A stretch of 64,000 nucleotides of DNA from Paenarthrobacter nitroguajacolicus (GTDB lineage: Bacteria > Actinomycetota > Actinomycetes > Actinomycetales > Micrococcaceae): positions 1 to 64,000 of the forward strand of contig NZ_JAQPPK010000001.1 in assembly GCF_029952445.1 (NCBI RefSeq), read 5' to 3'. Every line of letters starts with the position of its first letter. The first letter of the stretch is position 1. The notes under the pieces were generated by a model. It had not been told where the DNA came from and did not search any database. It worked only from the letters and a program-made list of their open reading frames with translations. Below, piece by piece: positions 18,394-29,617 of the stretch. Position numbers and translations under genes: made by a program.

Positions 18394-18461
18394 GTTCCTA
18401 GTTTTGCTGTTCCGGGACATCTCACCAAACCCATGACTGTGCAAGCCGCTAGCATGTACGC

Positions 18462-20144
18462 ATGCCAACGGAGGATAGTGACGCACATCATGGACATGGG
18501 TCGATTTCTGCCGACATCGCAGTAGTTGGTGCCGGCTTGGCCGGGCTGGTGGCGGCAGCCACCGCATACGCGGCGGGCAAGAGCGTTGTTGTGCTCGACC
18601 AGGAGCCGGAAGCGTCCGTTGGAGGCCAGGCGCATTGGTCCTTCGGCGGCCTGTTCATGGTGGATACCCCGGAGCAGCGCAGGCTGGGTGTCAGGGACAG
18701 CGCAGACCTTGCCTTGTCCGATTGGCTTGCTTCGGCTGCTTTCGACCGGCCCGCCGACGTTCAGGCGCGCGCCTGGGCTGAGGCCTATGTCCATTTCGCG
18801 GCGGGCGAGAAACGGAGCTGGCTCAAGAGCCTCGGCGTCGGTATCTTTCCCCTGGTCCAGTGGGCGGAGCGGGGAGGCTACGGGCCACAGGGACATGGCA
18901 ACACGGTTCCCCGCTTCCACGTGACCTGGGGAACGGGCCCGGCACTCGTAGAACCGTTCCTTGCCAAGGTGCAGGAGGGCGTGGCGGCCGGGCGGGTGCG
19001 GATGTGCTTCAGGCACAAAGCGGGATCGTTAACGACGACGGCGGGCAAGGTCACCGGCGTGTCCGGCCAGGTCCTTGAACCGTCGACGGCGGTGCGGGGC
19101 CAGGCCTCCTCACGCGTCGCCGTCGCAGATTTCGAGGTGAATGCCGGGGCCGTCGTGGTGACCACCGGCGGGATCGGCGGCAACCACGCACTCGTGCGTC
19201 GGCAATGGCCTGGCGGAAACGCCCCCGCGGAGATGCTCAGCGGTGTTCCGGCATCCGTGGACGGTGAATTCCTTCCGGCCGTAGCGGCAGCAGGCGGATC
19301 ATTGATCAACGGGGATCGGATGTGGCACTACCCCGAGGGCATCCACAATTACGATCCCGTATGGCCCAAGCACGGCATCCGCATTCTGCCTGGCCCATCA
19401 GCGCTATGGCTCGACGCCACCGGCTCCCAATTGCCGGCACCGCTCTTTCCCGGCTTCGATTCCCTCGGGGCCTTGCGCCACATTCTCTCGACCAACCACG
19501 GATACTCGTGGTTCGTCCTGAACAGGACCATCGCACTCAAGGAACTTGCCCTGTCCGGATCGGAACAGAACCCCGACCTTACCGGCAAGGACGTGCGGCT
19601 CCTGGCCTCGCGCCTGAAACCAGGCAGCGACTCCCCCATCCAGCGTTTCATCGAAAGAGGCGAAGACTTCATCCAGGCCGCGTCGGTGCGGAAACTCGCG
19701 GCAGGGATGAACCACTTGGCCGAAAACCAGTTGATCGACGCCGGCTCCCTGGAGGCTTTGGTCCAGGCCCGCGACCGCCAGGTATCCAGTGGCTTGGGCA
19801 AGGACCCCCAACTTGCCGCCATAAGGTCAGCCAGGCGCTTCGCCACCGACAAACTGATGCGCGTGGCGCCCCCGCACCGCCTGAGCGATCCCGCACACGG
19901 ACCTTTGATAGCCATCCGCCTGTCGGTTTTGACCAGGAAGAGCCTCGGCGGTCTTCAGACAGACCTGAGATCAAGGGTGCTCGGCGGTGACGGCAAAGCC
20001 GTACCTGGTCTTTACGCAGCTGGCGAAGCTGCGGGGTTCGGCGGTGGGGGCATCCACGGATACCGCGCCCTGGAAGGAACGTTCCTCGGTGGTTGCCTCT
20101 TTTCCGGACGGGCAGCGGGACGGGACGCCGCTGCCCGTGTCTAA
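18462..20144 (+). CDS. FAD-binding dehydrogenase, 3-ketosteroid-dehydrogenase/fumarate-reductase fold
   Basis: 560 aa. Dinucleotide-binding motif [19 protein letters not shown] near residue 20, then [15 protein letters not shown], and a C-terminal FAD motif [18 protein letters not shown]. The overall type is the FAD_binding_2 group that includes 3-ketosteroid delta-1-dehydrogenase, but no other steroid genes are nearby, so the substrate is left open. It begins 68 bases from pyrD on the other strand and is followed closely by two hydrolase genes. Confidence 0.85.
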   Translation: MPTEDSDAHHGHGSISADIAVVGAGLAGLVAAATAYAAGKSVVVLDQEPEASVGGQAHWSFGGLFMVDTPEQRRLGVRDSADLALSDWLASAAFDRPADVQARAWAEAYVHFAAGEKRSWLKSLGVGIFPLVQWAERGGYGPQGHGNTVPRFHVTWGTGPALVEPFLAKVQEGVAAGRVRMCFRHKAGSLTTTAGKVTGVSGQVLEPSTAVRGQASSRVAVADFEVNAGAVVVTTGGIGGNHALVRRQWPGGNAPAEMLSGVPASVDGEFLPAVAAAGGSLINGDRMWHYPEGIHNYDPVWPKHGIRILPGPSALWLDATGSQLPAPLFPGFDSLGALRHILSTNHGYSWFVLNRTIALKELALSGSEQNPDLTGKDVRLLASRLKPGSDSPIQRFIERGEDFIQAASVRKLAAGMNHLAENQLIDAGSLEALVQARDRQVSSGLGKDPQLAAIRSARRFATDKLMRVAPPHRLSDPAHGPLIAIRLSVLTRKSLGGLQTDLRSRVLGGDGKAVPGLYAAGEAAGFGGGGIHGYRALEGTFLGGCLFSGRAAGRDAAARV

Positions 20145-20153
20145 GCTAAAGCC

Positions 20154-21191
20154 ATGGAGTGGACCCATGACATTCTGGGAAAGGACTTTCAGTCCTGCGG
20201 CTTCGACGCCGCGGGGCCGGATGGCGTGCTCCGCCACGCCACGCTGATCCGGCATCGAACCGAGACGGCTGCCCGTCCGGAGAGTGGCCAGCCTGTTACT
20301 GCGCCGGGAAACGGCACGGGGCCCGATGGAGCCGTACTTTTCCTCCATGGTTGGAGCGATTACTTCTTCAATACGGAACTTGCCAGGTTCTGGGCGGCCC
20401 AAGGCTATGACTTCTATGCATTGGACATGCATAACCACGGACGAAGCCTGCAGTCGGACAACCCCGGCGGCTATGTAGCTGATTTGAGCTACTACGACGC
20501 TGAAATCAACGGGGCAATGGACCTCATCCGTGCTGACCGGCCCGGTCCGCCGGGCAGCCTCACGTTGATGGGACATTCCACAGGAGGATTGGTGGCCGCC
20601 CTGTGGGCAAGCCGGCACCCCGGCGAAATCCAATCCTTGGTCCTGGACAGTCCATGGCTTGAAATGCACGGGAACTCACTGGTCCGCCGCGCCGCCCAAG
20701 CCATGGTGGCGCCCCTTGCCAAGCTTCGTCCGGAGACCGTGCTGCGATTGCCCGAGAGGGGTTTCTACTTCCGCAGCATCAGCAGCACCGCCGAAGGAGA
20801 ATGGGCCTTGGACGAGAAGTACCGGCCCCCGCTTGCCTTTCCCGTGCGGGCAGGGTGGCTGAGCGCCGTCTTCGCGGGCCACTCGCAGGTATCCCGCGGG
20901 TTGAACCTTGAGATACCGGTGCTGGTCCTGACCTCAGCGGCCAGCGCCAATGGCATGGTGTGGCAGGAGTCGATGCGTCGCTCCGATGCCGTCCTGGATG
21001 TGGGCATCATCGCCCTCCGCGCCATGGCGCTCGGGCGGACAGTCACGTTGGAACGCATTGATGGCGGCCTGCATGATGTTTTCCTTTCCGCCCCGGCGGT
21101 GAGGAAGGATGCCTACGCAAGGCTCGCCCGCTGGATCAGCGGATACATGCGCTATGGCGCTACGGACCATCAACAGGAAGGGGATGCATGA
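20154..21191 (+). CDS. alpha/beta hydrolase, serine aminopeptidase/monoacylglycerol-lipase type
   Basis: 345 aa. The nucleophile elbow is GHSTGG and the oxyanion region FLHGWSDYFF; late Asp and His residues (GGLHDVFLS) complete a catalytic triad. No signal peptide, so cytosolic. It starts 9 bases after the flavoprotein and overlaps the next hydrolase (ATGA), so the three are co-transcribed. Probably a lipase or esterase; substrate unknown. Confidence 0.85.
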   Translation: MEWTHDILGKDFQSCGFDAAGPDGVLRHATLIRHRTETAARPESGQPVTAPGNGTGPDGAVLFLHGWSDYFFNTELARFWAAQGYDFYALDMHNHGRSLQSDNPGGYVADLSYYDAEINGAMDLIRADRPGPPGSLTLMGHSTGGLVAALWASRHPGEIQSLVLDSPWLEMHGNSLVRRAAQAMVAPLAKLRPETVLRLPERGFYFRSISSTAEGEWALDEKYRPPLAFPVRAGWLSAVFAGHSQVSRGLNLEIPVLVLTSAASANGMVWQESMRRSDAVLDVGIIALRAMALGRTVTLERIDGGLHDVFLSAPAVRKDAYARLARWISGYMRYGATDHQQEGDA

Positions 21192-22258
21192 CGACCACAG
21201 GAAAACCCGACGCCGAGTGGAGGCCAGATGTCCTGGGCCATAATTACGAATGTATGGACCTGCCGCTGAAGCCGGACGAAGAAGGGCCGGTCAAAGCCAC
21301 GCTTGTGCGGCATGCCCCACCCGTGGAGGACGCAGCTCCCCACGGCATCCTCGATTTCCTCACTACCTTCGCCAAGCGAAAGCGACGCACACCCCTTGCA
21401 CCGGGCGGGGCACCCAGGGTAGTGCTCTACCTCCACGGCTGGGCCGACTACTTCCTCCAGACCGAACTGGCCGAATACCTCACGGCGTCCGGTTTTCTGT
21501 TCTATGCGTTGGATTTGCGCAAATTCGGTCGAAGCCTGCTTCCAGGGCAGACACCGGGTTACACCTCCGATCTCGGCGTGTACGACGAAGACCTCTCGGC
21601 AGCCCTCAGGGAAATCGAAATCGACGTGGCCTCGCGGACCAGCAACCGGGTTCCGCCCACGGTCCACCTGATTGCCCACTCACTTGGCGGGCTCATCGCG
21701 GCGCTCTGGGCCAACCGCAATCCCGGCAAAGTGGGCACCCTGGTTCTCAATTCCCCGTGGCTCGAGCTCCAGGGCAGCAGTTTGGTCCGAAGCATCGCCA
21801 TGCACTTGGTTGAGCCCTTCGCTCGTACGGACCCGAAACGTCCCTTCCGTTTCCCGGAAATGCCTGCCTACTGGGAGAGCGTCAGTATCGAGGCCCATGG
21901 CGAGTGGATGCTGGACCCGGTGTGGCGCCCGCGCGCTTCCTTTCCCATTCGCGCCGGCTGGACCAAGGCCGTCCTGGCAGGGCACGCGGCCGTGGAACGA
22001 AAGTTGAACATCGATGCCCCGGTCCTTGTCCTGCTCTCGGGGCGAACCAGGATTCAAGGCGAATGGACGGCGGACCTCATGCGCGCCGATGCCGTCATCG
22101 ACGTCGAAGAAACCTCTCGACGCGCCCTTGGACTGGCGCGGCGAACCGCCGTCTTCCGGTACCCGGGTGCCCTCCACGACGTCTTCCTGTCCCGTCGCAC
22201 CGTTCGCCAACAGGCGTACCGTGACGTGGCAGTGTGGCTGGCCGCTTACCCGTACTGA
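21188..22258 (+). CDS. alpha/beta hydrolase, paralogue of the preceding gene
   Basis: 356 aa. It shares layout and blocks with the previous protein: YLHGWADYFLQTEL, FYALDLRKFGRSL, AHSLGGLIAALWANRNPG (nucleophile Ser), LNSPWLELQGSSLVR and GALHDVFLSRRTVR. This makes an old tandem duplication likely. It carries an extra 25-residue insertion near residue 50. Its stop codon lies within a hairpin shared with the convergent uppS gene. Confidence 0.85.
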   Translation: MTTTGKPDAEWRPDVLGHNYECMDLPLKPDEEGPVKATLVRHAPPVEDAAPHGILDFLTTFAKRKRRTPLAPGGAPRVVLYLHGWADYFLQTELAEYLTASGFLFYALDLRKFGRSLLPGQTPGYTSDLGVYDEDLSAALREIEIDVASRTSNRVPPTVHLIAHSLGGLIAALWANRNPGKVGTLVLNSPWLELQGSSLVRSIAMHLVEPFARTDPKRPFRFPEMPAYWESVSIEAHGEWMLDPVWRPRASFPIRAGWTKAVLAGHAAVERKLNIDAPVLVLLSGRTRIQGEWTADLMRADAVIDVEETSRRALGLARRTAVFRYPGALHDVFLSRRTVRQQAYRDVAVWLAAYPY

Positions 22259-22280
22259 AATAGCACGCGCATGCTATTTC
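22257..22280. terminator. hairpin bridging two convergent stop codons
   Basis: A perfect 9-bp inverted repeat (GAAATAGCA / TGCTATTTC, 6-base loop) contains the stop codon of uppS and abuts that of the hydrolase gene. There is no U-run, but its position between convergent genes suggests a shared 3' end. Confidence 0.45.
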
Positions 22281-23098
22281 GCGGCAGGGGCTGCGTCCAC
22301 GGCGCCGCCATAGCGCCTGTCGCGCTTGGCATAGATTTCGACGGCGTCCCACAACGTCCGCCTGTCGACGTCGGGCCACAGGGTGTCCATGAAGACGAAT
22401 TCCGCGTATGCCGATTGCCACAGCAGGAAATTGGACAGCCGCTGTTCCCCCGAGCTTCGCAGGAAAAGATCGACATCGGGGAGATCGGGCTCGTCCAGGT
22501 ACCTTTGAATGGTCTTTTCCGAGACAGCCCCGGGCTTCAGGCGCCCCGCCGCGACATCCTGGGCAATGGCGGACACGGCGTCGGCAATCTCGGCGCGGCC
22601 ACCGTAATTAACACACATGGTCAGATGGCAGGTGTCGTTGGCACGGGTGTACTCCTCCGCCTCTTCCAACTCCTTGATGACCGAACCCCAAAGGCGGGGT
22701 CGCCGACCGGCCCACCGGATGCGCACGCCCCATTCGTCGAGCTGGTTCCGCTGCCTTCGAAGCACATCCTTGTTAAAACCCATGAGGAAACGTACTTCTT
22801 CGGGTGAACGCCGCCAGTTCTCCGTCGAAAAGGCATATACGCTGACGTACTTGATTCCGAGTTCGATGGCTCCAGCCATCACGTCCAGAAGGGCCGGCTC
22901 TCCGGCCTTGTGTCCCTCGATCCGGGGTAATCCGCGCTGGTTGGCCCAACGACCGTTGCCATCCATGACAATTGCCACGTGCTGCGGGATCAGCTCACTG
23001 GGAATTCTTGGTGGAACTGCTCCGGAGGGATGGCCATAGGGTGCGATGACGGGGGCAGTCCTTGCCGCTGTTGTCCTGCTCTTCTTACCAAGTGCCAC
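22274..23098 (-). CDS. uppS: isoprenyl (polyprenyl) diphosphate synthase, cis type
   Basis: 274 aa. Condenses isopentenyl diphosphate in cis to make the lipid carrier for cell-wall synthesis. The signature [17 protein letters not shown] with its catalytic Asp, then [22 protein letters not shown] and [20 protein letters not shown] are all present. The GTG at 23098 follows the recO stop by two bases. A basic 25-residue N-terminal extension is usual in actinobacteria. Confidence 0.95.
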   Translation of the reverse strand: MALGKKSRTTAARTAPVIAPYGHPSGAVPPRIPSELIPQHVAIVMDGNGRWANQRGLPRIEGHKAGEPALLDVMAGAIELGIKYVSVYAFSTENWRRSPEEVRFLMGFNKDVLRRQRNQLDEWGVRIRWAGRRPRLWGSVIKELEEAEEYTRANDTCHLTMCVNYGGRAEIADAVSAIAQDVAAGRLKPGAVSEKTIQRYLDEPDLPDVDLFLRSSGEQRLSNFLLWQSAYAEFVFMDTLWPDVDRRTLWDAVEIYAKRDRRYGGAVDAAPAAK

Positions 23099-23100
23099 TG

Positions 23101-23868
23101 TCAGCTTCGCTCCACGTGTTTGAGTGATTTCAAGGCCCGTTCCAAATGCCATTGCAGGTAGCTGGCTACCAGCCCGGCGGCTTCCCTGCGGTGCCGGGGG
23201 TCAGAAGCGTCGGCGACCTCCCAGTTTCCGGTCAGCAGGGCCCCCAGCAGCACCACGGTCTCGGCGGCCGGCGCCGGCGAACCCGGCGGCCTGCAGTCCC
23301 CGCAGACCATTCCGCCCACCGGAGCGGCGAATGCTGTGTGGGGACCTGGCCGGCCACACCGGGCACAAGCGGTAAAGCTGGGCGCCCAACCGCCAGTGGC
23401 CAGCGCACGGAGCAGATAGGAGTCCAGGATCAGCTCCGGCGGATGGTCCGAACGGCTCAGGGCTGCCAGCGCGCCCACAAGAAGGTTGTATTGGGCTGTA
23501 CCTGATTCGGTGTCAGCATCCGTCAACTTTTCGGCCGTCTCCGTCATGGCGGCAGCCACTGTGAATCTGCCGTAGTCGGCCGCAATACTGCTTCCGTAGG
23601 CACCTTTTGCCACTGCCTGGGTGACGATGTCCAAGGTCCGACCCGCAACCAGTTGCAGGTCTGCCACCATGAAGGGCTCAAGCCGGGCTCCGAAGCGGCT
23701 GCTTGTCCTCCGGACTCCCTTGGCCACGGCCCGCACCTGCCCATGATGCTTGGTCAGCAAGGTAATGATGCGATCTGCCTCTCCCAGCTTGTGGGTACGG
23801 AGAACCACGGCATCGTCCCGGTAGGACCGTGCTGCAAACGATGGATTGGCCACAACTAATCTTCGCAC
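23101..23868 (-). CDS. recO: DNA repair protein RecO
   Basis: 255 aa. OB-fold N-terminus ([23 protein letters not shown]), central helical region and a C-terminal zinc site CARCGRPG...CGDC. It loads RecA on SSB-coated DNA together with RecR. The start is uncertain: GTG at 23868 or GTG at 23853 ([10 protein letters not shown]). Tightly coupled to uppS downstream. Confidence 0.95.
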   Translation of the reverse strand: MRRLVVANPSFAARSYRDDAVVLRTHKLGEADRIITLLTKHHGQVRAVAKGVRRTSSRFGARLEPFMVADLQLVAGRTLDIVTQAVAKGAYGSSIAADYGRFTVAAAMTETAEKLTDADTESGTAQYNLLVGALAALSRSDHPPELILDSYLLRALATGGWAPSFTACARCGRPGPHTAFAAPVGGMVCGDCRPPGSPAPAAETVVLLGALLTGNWEVADASDPRHRREAAGLVASYLQWHLERALKSLKHVERS

Positions 23869-23896
23869 TATGCCTGCACCCGGAACGGTTGCAGGA

Positions 23897-23930
23897 CCGT
23901 GTGGTGACAGAGTTTCCTGTCACCACACGG
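23897..23930. terminator. hairpin between leuA and recO
   Basis: A perfect 14-bp stem CCGTGTGGTGACAG with a 6-base loop sits just after the leuA stop. No T-run on either strand, so it may attenuate, terminate inefficiently or stabilise the leuA mRNA. Confidence 0.5.
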
Positions 23931-23938
23931 CAGGGTGC

Positions 23939-25702
<1,764 letters not shown>

Positions 25703-25707
25703 CTAAA

Positions 25708-25784
25708 TGAAAGCTTAGCCGGACACAACGAAACTCCGCGGCGAGGATGGCCCAGCGTCAGATAGCTTTCAGGCCTCGCCGCGG
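25708..25784 (-). promoter_or_regulatory. leuA leader hairpin with pseudoknot pairing (LEU-type attenuation element)
   Basis: Arms CCGCGGCGAGG (25774-25784) and its complement (25736-25746) form a perfect 11-bp hairpin. Its loop contains TGAAAGCT on the minus strand (25764-25771), complementary to AGCTTTCA downstream (25708-25715), giving an H-type pseudoknot 30-75 bases before the leuA ATG. The first arm overlaps the end of the leader peptide gene, so ribosome position can decide whether the structure forms. Conserved pseudoknot leaders of this kind have been described for actinobacterial leuA. Confidence 0.7.
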
Positions 25785-25801
25785 CAGCTAAGAAGAAGCA
25801 T
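25769..25801 (-). CDS. leuL: leucine leader peptide
   Basis: A ten-residue open frame MLLLSCRGEA ending in TGA, 91 bases upstream of leuA on the same strand. Three consecutive CTT leucine codons follow the start codon. Scarce charged leucyl-tRNA would stall the ribosome there and change the folding of the downstream hairpin and pseudoknot, derepressing leuA. GCGGAA precedes the ATG as a weak ribosome binding site. Family knowledge: Leu-rich leader peptides precede leuA in several actinobacteria. Confidence 0.7.
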   Translation of the reverse strand: MLLLSCRGEA

Positions 25802-25927
25802 TTCCGCACGCACAAAATTACAGTAACACGGTGCGTATGATGACAGTGCAACACCTCATGCAACGTCCACTATGCAGACGCCGCGACGGTGGCAACGCCG
25901 GCTGCAGCGTCCACACAAGGAGCCACA

Positions 25928-27880
25928 GTGCCACAGTCGGGGATCACACTTTCGAATATCGACAACAGCGTCCGGCCCCAGGACGACCTCTATCAACACG
26001 TCAACGGCGCGTGGCTCAACAGCACTACGATTCCGGATGACAGGCCGCTGGAAGGTACCTTCACCGCGTTGCGTGACGGGGCCGAGCTCGCCGTCAAGGC
26101 GATTATCGAAGAAGCAGCCGGCAAGGGTGAAGCGGCAACCGGCGTCGAACAAAAAGTGGGTGGGCTCTACGCCAGCTTCATGGACGAGGCTGCAGCGGAA
26201 ACAAAGGGGCTCGATCCCGTGCGGACCCGCCTGGACGAAGTAGCCGCCGTGGATTCGCCCCGGGACCTGGCTGCCCTGATCGGCCGGCTTTTCCGCTCGG
26301 ATGTGTCCGGGCTCTTTTCGATCTATCCCGCACCGGATGCCGGCAACCCCGAACGAATCCTGCTGTACATCGGGCAGGGGGGCCTGGGGTTGCCCGATGA
26401 GTCGTACTACCGGGATGAGAAGTTTGCCGGCATTGTGACTGCCTACAGCGGCTACATCGAAAAGCTGTTCACGCTCGCCGGCATAGCCGATGCCTCCAGT
26501 GCTGCACAACGTGTCGTCGCGCTTGAGACTGCACTGGCTTCCCACCATTGGGATAACGTCACGCTTCGGGATCCCCAGAAGACCTACAACCTCAAATCCG
26601 CTGAGGAGGCAACTGACCTCTTCCCGTTGCTGGACACGTGGTTCGAGGCGGCACGCGTGGATGCAGCAAAGCGGCGTGAGATTGTCGTGAGCACTCCCGA
26701 CTTCTTCACGGGTGCCGCCGGATTGCTGGAATCCGAGCCCTTGCAGTCGTGGAAGGACTGGTTGACACTCCGCGTCCTCAGTTCGGCTGCGCCTTACCTG
26801 TCCTCCGAATTCGTGGACACGAACTTCGACTTCTACGGCACCACCCTCAGCGGTACGCCGCAAAACAAGGAGCGCTGGAAGCGTGGCGTGGCCGTGGTGG
26901 AAGCTGCGCTCGGTGAAGCGGTTGGACAGATTTACGTCGAACGGCATTTCCCTGCAGGCCACAAGGCCCGGATGGAGACCTTGGTAAGCAACTTGATCGA
27001 GGCCTACCGCGAAAGCATCTCTTCCCTGGCGTGGATGGGTGAGGAGACCAAGAAGGAAGCCCTCAAGAAGCTGGACGCCTTCCGTCCCAAAATCGGCTTT
27101 CCCGAAAAGTGGATCGATTATTCGGCCGTGGAGATCGACCCCAACGATCTTCTTGGCAATGTTGAACGCGCCCACGACGCCGACGTGGACCGGCACCTGG
27201 ACGAGATCGGCAAGCCCGTTGACCTGACGAAGTGGCTCATGACGCCCCAGACGGTTAACGCCTATTACCACCCGATGTTGAATGAGATTGTTTTCCCGGC
27301 CGCCATCCTCCAACCTCCGTTCTTCACCGCGGAGGCCGATGACGCGGTGAACTACGGTGGAATCGGGGCAGTGATCGGACATGAGATCGGCCATGGCTTC
27401 GATGATCAGGGATCGCAGTTCGACGGCAGCGGGGCGTTGCGCAACTGGTGGACCGAGGACGATCGCCAGGCCTTCGATGCACTGACCGCCAAGCTCGTCG
27501 CCCAATTCGATGCCCTGTCCCCGTATGCGGCTCCGGATCACAAGGTGAACGGCAAACTCACCTTGGGCGAAAACATCGGAGATCTCGGCGGCCTGACCAT
27601 TGCCTACAAGGCATACCTGTTGAGCCTTGACGGGAAAGAACCCGAAGTCATTGACGGCTTCACCGGACAGCAACGGTTCTTCATGTCGTGGGCTGCGGGA
27701 TGGCGCCAGGTCATCCGAACGGAAGAAGCCATCCGTAGGCTGGCCACTGACCCCCACTCCCCCAACGAATTCCGCACGAATGCCATAGCCCGGAACCTCG
27801 ACGCTTTCCATGAAGCCTTCGAAGTGACCGAAGCAGACGGCATGTGGACCGAGCCTGGGGAACGCGTCAGCATCTGGTAA
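25928..27880 (+). CDS. pepO: M13 family zinc metallopeptidase (PepO/neprilysin-like)
   Basis: 650 aa. Zinc site HEIGHGFDDQG, with the downstream GENIGDLGG glutamate ligand and the substrate-binding NAYYHPMLNEIVFPAAIL. The N-terminal M13_N domain is complete (PQDDLYQHVNGAWL). No signal peptide, so it is an intracellular endopeptidase as in lactobacterial PepO. The GTG at 25928 has AAGGAG 5 bases upstream; an earlier GTG at 25889 would add 13 residues of low complexity. Confidence 0.93.
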   Translation: MPQSGITLSNIDNSVRPQDDLYQHVNGAWLNSTTIPDDRPLEGTFTALRDGAELAVKAIIEEAAGKGEAATGVEQKVGGLYASFMDEAAAETKGLDPVRTRLDEVAAVDSPRDLAALIGRLFRSDVSGLFSIYPAPDAGNPERILLYIGQGGLGLPDESYYRDEKFAGIVTAYSGYIEKLFTLAGIADASSAAQRVVALETALASHHWDNVTLRDPQKTYNLKSAEEATDLFPLLDTWFEAARVDAAKRREIVVSTPDFFTGAAGLLESEPLQSWKDWLTLRVLSSAAPYLSSEFVDTNFDFYGTTLSGTPQNKERWKRGVAVVEAALGEAVGQIYVERHFPAGHKARMETLVSNLIEAYRESISSLAWMGEETKKEALKKLDAFRPKIGFPEKWIDYSAVEIDPNDLLGNVERAHDADVDRHLDEIGKPVDLTKWLMTPQTVNAYYHPMLNEIVFPAAILQPPFFTAEADDAVNYGGIGAVIGHEIGHGFDDQGSQFDGSGALRNWWTEDDRQAFDALTAKLVAQFDALSPYAAPDHKVNGKLTLGENIGDLGGLTIAYKAYLLSLDGKEPEVIDGFTGQQRFFMSWAAGWRQVIRTEEAIRRLATDPHSPNEFRTNAIARNLDAFHEAFEVTEADGMWTEPGERVSIW

Positions 27881-27892
27881 CAAACGCTGAGA

Positions 27893-27934
27893 AAAAGGCT
27901 GGGCCGGTCGTAGGACCGGCCCAGCCTTTTCGTT
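27893..27934. terminator. bidirectional intrinsic terminator
   Basis: A perfect 17-bp stem (AAAAGGCTGGGCCGGTC, GTAG loop) with A-run and T-run flanks serves both pepO and the convergent LytR-family gene. Confidence 0.9.
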
Positions 27935-27951
27935 AGCTTTGTTTGTACGTG

Positions 27952-29511
27952 CTACTGATCAATGTAGAGCGGGTTCACCGATTGGCACACAGCGTCGCTG
28001 GCGGTCTGGTTGACCACGTTGGACGGCACCGAAGCTGCTCCGTAAGCTGTGCCCGTTGTGAAGTCCGTGCCCACGTAAAGCTGTACGCCGGCAACCCCCG
28101 GGGCTTCCTGGACCTGGGCCGCAGGGATGCCGTAGAGCTTGGCAACGTCGGCGGCTACATCGGCGAAGCCCTGGCCGTAGTAAAGCACCGTTTGGTCGAC
28201 AGGGTTGGCCAGGTAGGAAACAGCCTGGGTAAAGCCGTTGCCCGTCAGGACGGTCAGCAGCTCCTGGGCCCTGGTGGCCACACCGCTGCCGTTGGCTACG
28301 GAGACAGGCTGAATAGCTTTGTCATAGGCAGGCGCTGCCGGCGTCGTGGCTGTTGGCTGGGGCGCCGGAGTCTCTGTGGGGGTGGGCGTGGACGTAGCTC
28401 CCGGCGTGGTCAGGTCAAGATCTGCACGCAAGGCGGCGAAGAGCTGGGACGCCTGGGGTTCCACAAGTTCCAGCCGGTTCAGATCAACTGCTGCGGCCTG
28501 GGTAGGCACCGCTACGAAAGCCACCTTGGACACATCAATGTCCTTCAGGCGCCCACCAATTGTCAGCAGCGACGGGACCGAGGCAAGGCCCTCATCAACG
28601 GTCAAGTTTTGGGTGACGACGTCGGCAATCTGGAGGAGCCGCTGCGGATTGCCCAACGTCCCTTCACTCTTGAGCTTTCGGGTCAACGATGAAAGGAACG
28701 CCTGCTGGCCCTTGATGCGGCCCAAGTCGCCTCCGTCGCCGAACGCATGCCTGGTGCGCAGGAAGGCCAAAGCCTGTTCGCCTTCTACAAGGGAGTCGCC
28801 CTTGGGCAGGCGCAGTCGGGAATCCGGGTCAAAGACGGGGTCGCTGACGCAGACATTGACGCCGCCCACAGCGTGCGACAGTTCCTTGACAGCATTGAAG
28901 TCCGCCATCATGAAGTGGTCGATTTCCAGGCCGGTCAGCTTGTTGACGGTATCCACTGCGCAACCGATACCGGCCTCGGCCATGGCTTCATTGATCATGA
29001 CGCCGCTTCGGGCAGGAAAGGTCTGGTTGTTGGTGTGGTCGGTGCACTGGGGAACATCCACCAACAAGTCCCGGGGGAAACTGAGGACATTGACCCGCTT
29101 GTTGTCGGCGGAGATGTCCAGCAGCATCATGACGTCCGAGTGCCCATAGCCGGAGGAGTCCTCGGACGTACCGTACTCGGAGTTCTTGCCGTCACGGGTA
29201 TCGGAGCCGAGGATCAGGATCTGCAGGCGGTCGGTCTTGTCATTGGCCAGGGCATCACCGGCATTACGGGTCTCCGCAGCGCTCAAGGGAGCTTTGGTGA
29301 TGTTGCTCTGCAGCCGGATGAACCAGAAAGCAGCAAAGGCGACGCCAGCGACCAACGCAACGGAGACCACACCCGTGACAATCTTCAGCCAAAGCGGCAG
29401 TCCCTTGCGTTCATTCATATGGCGTGGAGTGCCGTCGGCATCCCCTCCATGGCGTGCCGCAACGGGGCCAGCGGTGCCGGTGCCCTGCGGGCGGGCGTCA
29501 CGACGTCGCAC
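27952..29511 (-). CDS. LytR-CpsA-Psr family cell-wall glycopolymer ligase
   Basis: 519 aa. One membrane helix (about 43-65), then the catalytic LCP domain, which transfers lipid-linked glycopolymers to peptidoglycan (LILGSDTRDG, GHSDVMMLLDIS, VLSFPRDLLVDVP). A Pro/Thr-rich linker (TPTPTETPAPQPTATTPA) follows, then a C-terminal LytR_C domain. The catalytic domain faces outward. GTG start with GGAAAGG rather far upstream. Attached polymer unknown. Confidence 0.93.
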   Translation of the reverse strand: MRRRDARPQGTGTAGPVAARHGGDADGTPRHMNERKGLPLWLKIVTGVVSVALVAGVAFAAFWFIRLQSNITKAPLSAAETRNAGDALANDKTDRLQILILGSDTRDGKNSEYGTSEDSSGYGHSDVMMLLDISADNKRVNVLSFPRDLLVDVPQCTDHTNNQTFPARSGVMINEAMAEAGIGCAVDTVNKLTGLEIDHFMMADFNAVKELSHAVGGVNVCVSDPVFDPDSRLRLPKGDSLVEGEQALAFLRTRHAFGDGGDLGRIKGQQAFLSSLTRKLKSEGTLGNPQRLLQIADVVTQNLTVDEGLASVPSLLTIGGRLKDIDVSKVAFVAVPTQAAAVDLNRLELVEPQASQLFAALRADLDLTTPGATSTPTPTETPAPQPTATTPAAPAYDKAIQPVSVANGSGVATRAQELLTVLTGNGFTQAVSYLANPVDQTVLYYGQGFADVAADVAKLYGIPAAQVQEAPGVAGVQLYVGTDFTTGTAYGAASVPSNVVNQTASDAVCQSVNPLYIDQ

Positions 29512-29617
29512 TATTCGGTTTACCTTTCCTTAAACAGCTCGATCCCCGCAATCATAGTTGCCGTTTCTGGGAAGTTCCTTATCGGGCCGGGAGCCACGCC
29601 GGATCCAGCCTTGCGGC

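Noticed and set aside
25856..27883. 675-codon open frame on the minus strand opposite pepO
   Set aside because: The plus-strand M13 peptidase has all catalytic motifs in order. The antisense frame is a by-product of high-GC codon bias and resembles no protein.
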